Both the position numbers and the translations under genes were made by a program. Below the pieces are notes generated by a model that was not told where the DNA came from, did no database searches, and saw only the letters and a list, made by a program, of their open reading frames with translations. From contig OU342632.1 of NCBI GenBank assembly GCA_910589415.1, positions 19,099,507 to 19,163,506 on the forward strand: 64,000 nucleotides of DNA, written 5' to 3'. Source of the DNA: Malachius bipustulatus. Its lineage: Eukaryota; Arthropoda; Insecta; Coleoptera; Melyridae. Shown here in pieces: positions 57,201-64,000 of the stretch (position 1 is its first letter; the number at the start of each line of letters is the position of its first letter).

Positions 57201-59802
57201 TAGGGATGTGCCGAACCACGATTTGGCCGAACCGCCGAACCACCGAAGCTTCGGCCGAAACTATGCCGAATCGCCGAATGTTCGGCAAAAAGTTCGGCTG
57301 AAAGTTCGGCAGGTAAAATAAGTCTGAATCGCCGAAAAACTGCCGATTGATCTGAAAATTTGTACTGGTTTTCAATAAATCGTCATTACAAAACGTGAAA
57401 TGTCAAAAACTCCGATCAATCCAATCAATCCTGCTTGTTATTCCTGAAAAAAGTAATTATATAATTCGGATAAAACGAAAAAAAAATTAGGTTAGGGAAT
57501 ATGGGTGGCTTAGGCCAGGTACTCCAGGTACTAACTATATCAAATAAATATGTACACTTTTAAGTTTTAAATCTAAAGAAAATTAATTGCGTCAATAATA
57601 ATAATTATTATTATTATTAGGTATTTATCACTGAAAGAACTAAAGCACTCGTAAAATCCAGACCTAAGTAAATTGAGTTAGGTATTATAATACCTAAGTA
57701 CCTACTTCCTATTCCTGTACATTGTTTTCTTTTTTGTCTAATTTGACCCTGATCTCAGTTACAAAACCGGTTTCCCTCTTGCCACACTCCACTCCTGGAA
57801 TTCTAAATATTCCACTGGACTGGAAAGTGGAAATCATGCAATTAGGTACCGTCAACCGGGGTTATATCGGATCGCAGGGGTAGGGTAATATCGGACGATT
57901 TGGTTATATCTCACATTGCAAGCGTTACAGCTGTTGGGCTACAGTTTGGTTACTAAGTAAATATATCCCAAGATTGAGAAATAACCTACCAAGTGCACAC
58001 GTGTTTCGCGCTCACTCGGAAATTCAAGGTAAGCTCACAAAAAATTAATTATTAAAATCACTTTTTCGATAAAATTGACTCAGCCAAATAGTGTCATCTG
58101 GCCTGTGAACCCTGTGCATGATAGTCATGTGGTGCACCGAGATTAATATTTGTTTTAAGCCTTATCAAGACACCCATAATCTCAAAGTTCTTGTTACGTC
58201 TTTCCTTTTCGTAAAAAATTGAAATTAGCGGAAACTGTGTTTTTCAGGGGTAATATCGGACATGCCACGAAAACACCGCCATCAGCTAGGAACGCCGTAT
58301 CGGCGAAATTAGTCCCAAGAAAACATGGAAAGATTGAAGAAGAATGAAGGGACCAAGAAAAAAACAACTAAAAAATTTGTTGGGCGAATTGAAAAGATTT
58401 CAAAAAATTATATTATTGTGAATTGCCTCAGATTCTACATGGGTCACAAAGATTCCTTTGTTTTTCCAGACGTTGAAGACAACAGTAAAATTCAACTTGA
58501 ACAAGTCCACAGTATTTTAACTGCGCCCAATTCAGAATGTTTTTGTTTTTCTAGTTTTTTATTCAATGTATGAAGTTTATTTTTCTGTTTTTCTATTTTT
58601 TGAAGTTTCTAGAATGATAATTTGTTTCATGAATAAATAAGTTTGTTTCTATTATATCCCTTTTTGTCTTACTTTGACTTTTAGTACATCACCCTGTACC
58701 CTGCATGGCATTTTTTTTTTTTTTTTTTTTATAAAATGTCCGATGTAAGTGTCTGACCAAACCTATACCGGATACCAGGCTTGAAACGTACATTCTCAAT
58801 GTAAAAATTGAAGCGTCCAATATTACCCCAAACCCAGGGTTATATCGGACGAACGTTAAAAAAAATTAATAAATAACCGTGACAACTTTTAAAAGATTTA
58901 TTTATGGAAATATGTTTAGTAGGTTAACTTCTTACTACAGAATGCATTAGTTAGCTTTAACTTCAAATAATAAAATAAATATAAGCAGAAAATTGAAAAT
59001 ATCGTCCGATATAACCCCGGTTGACGGTATACTCCTTAAAACTGGGAATAAAAAAATTCTGATTCTTTATCAAGTGTTGCCTAATTTAATATTTCATTAT
59101 TTGTTTGTTCATATTTTTTATTGTAGTAATAAATTTACTACTACTTATTAAATTGAGTTCATTTACTTTCAATGTAGAATGTAGGTATAAAAAAAAAATG
59201 GCATGCCAATAAACAACACTTCAGGGAAAAGATCTCAAAGACGCTAAGTCAGGCCTTCATTATTTATTAATCATTACATATTTATAGTCTTTTATACTTC
59301 AACTCATGCTATCCCAGCTTCAGATTTCTGTATAACCTTGTCTACTCATAAATATTATGTTGCGTGGTTATGGCTTTTGAGACAATAATTACAACCAAGC
59401 AGAGAGGAATATTACGGATGTTAGGTTCAGAATTAGGTCAATGCCACAGGGTCTCAGCTGTTTCTGAACTCACAAAGCCAAGTAACATTATGAAATGAAA
59501 AATATTAAACTATTCAGAAATACCTACCTATACCTAGTTTTTTATTGAAGTTACAACAATCCTCACTAGACGAGCTGTATTTCTAACTGCTGTCGATTTT
59601 TTTTACAAACTAGACTTGTATTGGGGTTTTTGTTTGAAAAGTTTGTAGTGTTTTACGCAAAAACAATATCTGCAAAAAAAAGTTCGGCAAAAGTTCGGCA
59701 AGTTCGGCAAAATCATATCAAAGTTCGGCTTCGCCGAATATTCGGCAAAAGCGCCGAACTTGCCGAATACCGAACTTTTGCCGAACATTCGGCACATCCC
59801 TA
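57201..59802. mobile_element. hAT-like non-autonomous element, 8-bp target-site duplication
   Basis: Termini TAGGGATGTGCCGAA are inverted, and the 8-mer CAAATTTT flanks the element at 57193-57200 and 59803-59810. Eight-bp duplications and TAGGG-type ends fit the hAT superfamily. The subterminal regions are packed with repeats of TTCGGC/GCCGAA, possible transposase-binding sites. No hAT transposase remains. Confidence 0.82.
57849..59027 (+). mobile_element. Pogo-like element with residual transposase C-terminus
   Basis: Inverted termini CCGTCAACCGGGGTTATATC, flanked by TA at 57847-57848 and 59028-59029, 1,179 bp. The block TTATATCGGA/TAATATCGGA recurs inside. A plus-strand frame (58325-58573) reads KKKTTKKFVGRIEKI then FVFPDVEDNSKIQLEQV, resembling the C-terminal tail of pogo-type DDE transposases. 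The catalytic domain is deleted, so it is non-autonomous. It is the youngest layer of the nest. Confidence 0.75.
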
Positions 59803-60316
59803 CAAATTTTTTAATCAATTTTTGTCAAATCAATTCCGTTGAAAAAAAAAACGTTCTAAGGAACACAAGAAAAAGTAAACACAATTAAATGATACTACAT
59901 GGGAAGCTGTTATGTAGAACATTTTGCCTACAGAATCGATTTGATAAAAATTAATAAAAAATTTGACACTTTGCTGGTGTTTTAACTGAGGAAAGAATCG
60001 GCACAGGAATCACGTGAGTTCATCATTGCCTTTAAAAAAGTCTGATACAATTTTGTTCTAAAATGAATCGGGGAGACAATATTAGGGGGTATTTTCATGG
60101 GATTTCCTATGGATGGTCTGCTGATGCAACACCCGGTATAATTTAATACATGAAAATTGACATGTCAAGAGAACAATCCAGATTTTAATGTTGATGCAAG
60201 TCTATTTCAAGACCAAAGAAATCACTTTTATTGTAGCTCAAGGAGAAATAATGAAATAATAATATTGACTACTTAAATATTATTATTATTATTCGAAATA
60301 TGAACAATGTAAAAAC

Positions 60317-63300
60317 TTAGACTAATTCTTTCAATCCCGGTCGTTGAGGGCTAAACGGTTTGTCCGTTCTTCTATAATTATAGTTCTGACTCTTAGAAGT
60401 GTAACTATTTTGATAATTTTGCCTTCTTTTATTGGCTACATGAGGAGGTGTTTGAATTTCACTGCACAGTTGCTCCTCTAAGGTCTGCAAAAAAAAAAAA
60501 GAAAATTGTTATGAAATGAAATAGTGTTAAAAAAAAAGTAAAATAATATTATTATTACCTTATCGCTAACATGGCCTTGCTTGCCCAATAACAGAGCGAC
60601 TCTTTCCACTTCTTTTTTCAAATCAGCAGAATTGGATTTATCGACAGCTTGTTTAACTTCCTCGATTACGTCTTTATTAAATGTTTGCAGAGTGTTATCC
60701 GGAGTATCCGTTTGCAGGACAGATTTCAGAAGAAGCACTGCTTCTTCAAGACGACCTACCCTTACCAAAGCCATAGCCTGAAAAAATTTATAACAATATT
60801 AATAATTACAATAGAATGTGATATTACTTCATATTTTAGCATAAGTATTTTTTAAATACAAATTTCAACACTGTGTTCTTTTAAAAAAGCAACGACAAAA
60901 AAATTGCAACTAACTTTAATATTCCTAACTGTAGTGTAACTTTTGTTTTTTGATAACGATAATATTTCAATGGCGGCAGCTGGATCGTTCTGGTTTAGCG
61001 CTAATCCTGCTAAGAACGTTACGGCCCTCCTCATCGGTAAATGACCAGTTTCATTCAACTCGTTCCAGATTTTGAGAGCGTGCTTAAAACTTTCAGAAGA
61101 ATTCTGAAATAATTAAATATAACATCTTCATTATGACAACAACGCATACAAATAAGTTTTTTTGGGTATGTATGACAAAAAATCTTTCTTACCAGTTTAT
61201 AACAAGCCGCCATCACTAAAACAATAATATTTCTAGGGTACTTTGTACCCTCGATCTGACGTTCCTTTATAACTTCAAAAGTGTCCAAGATTTCTTGATA
61301 TTTCCCATTTTCATATAGCAAATCTAGCAGCAACTGGTACGTTATCAACTGGTCAAAGAAACCTTTCATATCAGGATCGGTGAAAAGCTAAAATTACACT
61401 CTGTAATGACGATTTCGTCTCATTTTATCGCATACAAACCTGCAAAGCGAGTTCGGGTTTATTTTTCAGATGGAAAAGCCTCATAGCAACACTCCCAAAA
61501 ACAAAGTTACCGAATCGTAGTTCCTTATTTTGATTATTGAATCTAAAACGATATAAAAATAACCCTTCTTTCTAGTTTCAAAAATTATAATATACTTTTT
61601 CATCATTTGAACTACCAGTTCAAGATCTTCATCACTTTCGGCTATGTGCAACATGTTTTTCAGGTCCTCTGTGAAGATCATATTTTTAGAGTTGCCGGAA
61701 GTGTACTCGGTCATTCTTGTTTTGAATTTTTCGGCGATATTAGCGATCTGCTGGTGGGTCATTTGTCGACTTTCTTCGTATCCTGTTAATCCCAGAGTGA
61801 CTCTGGAATATAAATGCCTCACGCCTAGAAATAAATAATATTTTTAACATTTACTAGCTAACTAAACATACAGGAGTGAACTTTTATAGCAGACAAACTG
61901 CTGGACTATTTATATTTGTATAAGTCGTATTCAGAAGTAGAGCTGTACCTATTACAGGATGTCTCAGTGATATTCGGCCAAATTTAAAGCGCCAGTTCCT
62001 CTCGTTTAAGAGATACAATACGCCAGGGGTGTCGAAATTTTTAAAAAATAACACTTTGTGATTATAAGCTCATGTAAATTTAAACCAATTTTGATGAAAC
62101 CACAATAAACAAACAAAAAGCTTTAATTTTGATTTTACAAGTTTTGTTGATGTCTTCCAGTTGTCTAGGTATTCATGGTTGGTGATCTTTTTCCCTTCTA
62201 AATTTTTTACGCCACCAACTTTACTGCAAATACCAAAATATTATTCAATAACCCACGCAATTTAGAACAAAAAAATCCTTAGTTTTTTCACACGGTACGA
62301 GATTATTAAAGATTCCTTAGGCAATGTCACTAATCATTAAGAATAACATTATCAGATAACGTTTAATAAAATCTTGCAATGAGACTTTCGTCCAACATTA
62401 CCTGAAAAAACTTCTAATATCTCAAAAATGTTGCGCCACATGAAAAAAACTAAGGAACACTTTTTTGTTCTAAAATACATGGGCTATTGAATAACGTTAT
62501 TGTTTTTGCAGTAAAGTCAGTGGCGTAAAAGATAGGGAGGGGAAAGTGGAACCAACCCGAATATCTATGCCAACGCCACTGGAATAAGACAAGACATCTA
62601 GAAAACCTGAAATAGCCAAATTAGAGATCTTAGTTTGTTTATTGTTCATGTGAACTTTCATCAAAATTGGTTTAAATTTACAGAAGTTATAACCAAAAAC
62701 TGGGTAATCCTGTACAATCTGTCGCTAAATTTTACCTTACCATATAAATAAAAATAAATCCCCCAAATTCCGGTTCGGTTAGTCAGGTCTTTGGTCAGGG
62801 TAGGTTTTTTTTTTCATTTCAAGGCCATTTTAAGGAAAAAAAACCTACCCTGACCAAAGACCTGACTTACGACGCATTTATTTTTATTTATAGGTATGGT
62901 AGGGTAAAATTTAGCGACAGATTGTACAGGATTACCAAAAACTGTTATATATTTTTTTGAAACTTTGACACCCTGTATCTTTTATACAAAAGATTCCGAA
63001 GTACAAAATATGCCGATTTAACCTCAATAATTAATCATGTCCAAAATGGCCCCCATTTTCAATATACAGGGCCTTTACAGAGGGTGGGTCGAATAAGGGA
63101 GTACACATTCTCCAGAAGAAGTGAAAAATGGGCATACCAAAAAATGGATTAAATCATGAGAAACTTCTAATTTTTATACATAAAGTAGATAGGTAGTAGT
63201 TAAAAATTGATCCCTTGAACTTACCTTGTGATTGTGAGTAATTAAAATTAGTAGTTAATGATCCGCGACTGAATAAAACTAGCTGAGGGATTCTCAGCAT

Positions 63301-63318
63301 TTTCAAAGTTTGTGCCAT
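60317..63318 (-). CDS. PTCD2: PTCD2, mitochondrial pentatricopeptide-repeat protein 2
   Basis: Predicted 398 residues. Exons in transcript order: 63318-63225, 61824-61596, 61542-61440, 61387-61193, 61103-60915, 60777-60559 and 60484-60317. PTCD2 is a mitochondrial RNA-binding protein implicated in cytochrome b transcript processing in mammals. The N-terminus is basic and Leu/Ser-rich, a likely import presequence. Family blocks include EDLKNMLHIAES, LRFGNFVFGSVAMRL, ITYQLLLDLLYENGKYQEIL, VMAACYKLNSSESFK and RRAVTFLAGLALNQND. PPR-like helical pairs fill residues of about 110-300. The C-terminus is Asn/Tyr/Arg-rich and low-complexity. Length matches the human protein (about 390). The first intron is enlarged by nested palindromes. 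Confidence 0.88.
62027..62985. mobile_element. Palindromic element in PTCD2 intron 1, interrupted by a MITE
   Basis: Long mirrored arms: AAATTTAAACCAATTTTGATGA against TCATCAAAATTGGTTTAAATTT, and GTCGAAATTT-type ends near GACACCCTGTA at right. The right arm is split by the element at 62703-62936. Confidence 0.72.
62703..62936. mobile_element. 234-bp MITE with 8-bp target-site duplication
   Basis: Termini GGTAATCCTGTACAATCTG are inverted; AAAAACTG flanks it at 62695-62702 and 62937-62944. Almost the whole element folds on itself around a short loop (CCTACCCTGACCAAAGACC mirrored). The 8-bp duplication suggests hAT-type mobilisation. Confidence 0.85.
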
Positions 63319-64000
63319 TTCTAGCAGAGTGCCTTTAAAAGGCAGCCTTTGTAAAATGATTAGTCAACCAGGAAGTGGGGTTAGGAGGTTCGACAGGCCG
63401 GTTTTCGGGTCTTCTATCTTCTACTGCTTGCTGCTGCAGTGCTGCACTGCTGGTTTAGGTGTCGGTGGATGAATGTTATTTGATGAATGCTGATCTGAAG
63501 CTGACCCCCTTATGATAAGATGTAGGAGGAACTTCTAGCTTCGGTAAACACGTAGAAAAGAAAACTGCTCTTACTTAATTTAATACTTAGACCATGCTTG
63601 TTTTATTTTAACGAGAACAAGCAAATACAAATACCTTCAAAAATGTTAATACCGCACACTGGGCACACACTTCCTCTCAAAACCTCCGTCGTAGGGAACC
63701 TGCATTACCGACGTTAAGGCTTACTATACCTTATTTAATAACTAGGAGGAGTAAATTTAAATAAACCGCCAAAAAAAGATGCTTCTCATTGGTCAATTCA
63801 TAGGCAAAATTACACCCAGCAAAACTTGTACAGGAAATTGAATCTATGCAACGCTCAACACTACATATACGCTTGTTTTTTATTGTTGTGTCATTATTGT
63901 TTACAATGTCAGCGTCGAATGTGACACATCAGTTTTATAATCAGTTATTTCCAAAACCCTATAAGTTGTTCTAAATAAGTTCTTTAAAAGTTATTTCAAA
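63319..64000. other. Upstream region of PTCD2
   Basis: No further gene is recognised. It should contain the PTCD2 promoter and 5' UTR. A GC-richer patch near 63380-63470 lies about 60-150 bp upstream of the start codon. Confidence 0.35.

Larger units (their letters stand above)
56991..60138. mobile_element. Outer level of a three-level transposon nest (TACCAGGTGTTGCATC termini)
   Basis: The ends TACCAGGTGTTGCATC and GATGCAACACCCGGTA are inverted over about 200 bp or more, including CTCCCCGATTCATTTTA and CTTTCCTCA-TTAAA-type blocks. TA or TATA flanks it on both sides. Without its insertion it would be a simple fold-back of about 540 bp. It was interrupted by the element at 57201-59802. Confidence 0.8.

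Overview
This is a 64-kb piece of an AT-rich animal nuclear genome. It is almost certainly an insect, and most likely a beetle or another holometabolous insect; the order is a guess. The genes have short exons, GT-AG introns and AATAAA signals. They encode insect-type proteins such as a pickpocket-like DEG/ENaC channel and a CLASP/Orbit protein. I assembled exons by hand from splice signals, reading-frame continuity and family resemblance. All seven gene models close without frame breaks.

Layout: (1) 953-4662 (+) is the 3' part of CLASP, followed by a long 3' UTR. (2) 7987-9472 is a tandem array of 438-bp units, each carrying a complete type I hammerhead self-cleaving ribozyme. The array has an inverted first segment and 16-bp direct repeats at its ends. 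(3) 9993-12239 (+) is an HCN/CNG-like channel with a degenerate pore. (4) 12530-20608 (+) is a secreted cysteine-rich protein with thyroglobulin type-1 domains. Its introns hold a non-LTR retrotransposon, a second and independent hammerhead insertion, and palindromic elements. (5) 20700-21520 (-) is an R2/NeSL-type retrotransposon tail. (6) 22352-30482 (-) is CFAP410 (C21orf2) in nine exons. (7) 31701-35374 (+) is METTL4. (8) 35447-39175 (-) is UDP-glucose 4-epimerase (GALE), convergent with METTL4, with a tRNA-derived SINE in one intron. (9) 39200-51600 has no recognisable host gene and is full of nested palindromic elements and non-LTR fragments. (10) 51673-56604 (+) is a pickpocket-like channel. 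(11) 56991-60138 is a three-level nest of inverted-repeat DNA elements. (12) 60317-63318 (-) is the mitochondrial PPR protein PTCD2.

The host genes are unrelated housekeeping, ciliary and sensory genes; nothing suggests they work as a cluster. The most interesting content is the hammerhead family. Five intact ribozyme motifs sit at two loci. Each locus has its own probable target-site duplication, which points to a mobile retrozyme- or Penelope-like RNA element that may make 438-nt self-cleaving RNAs.
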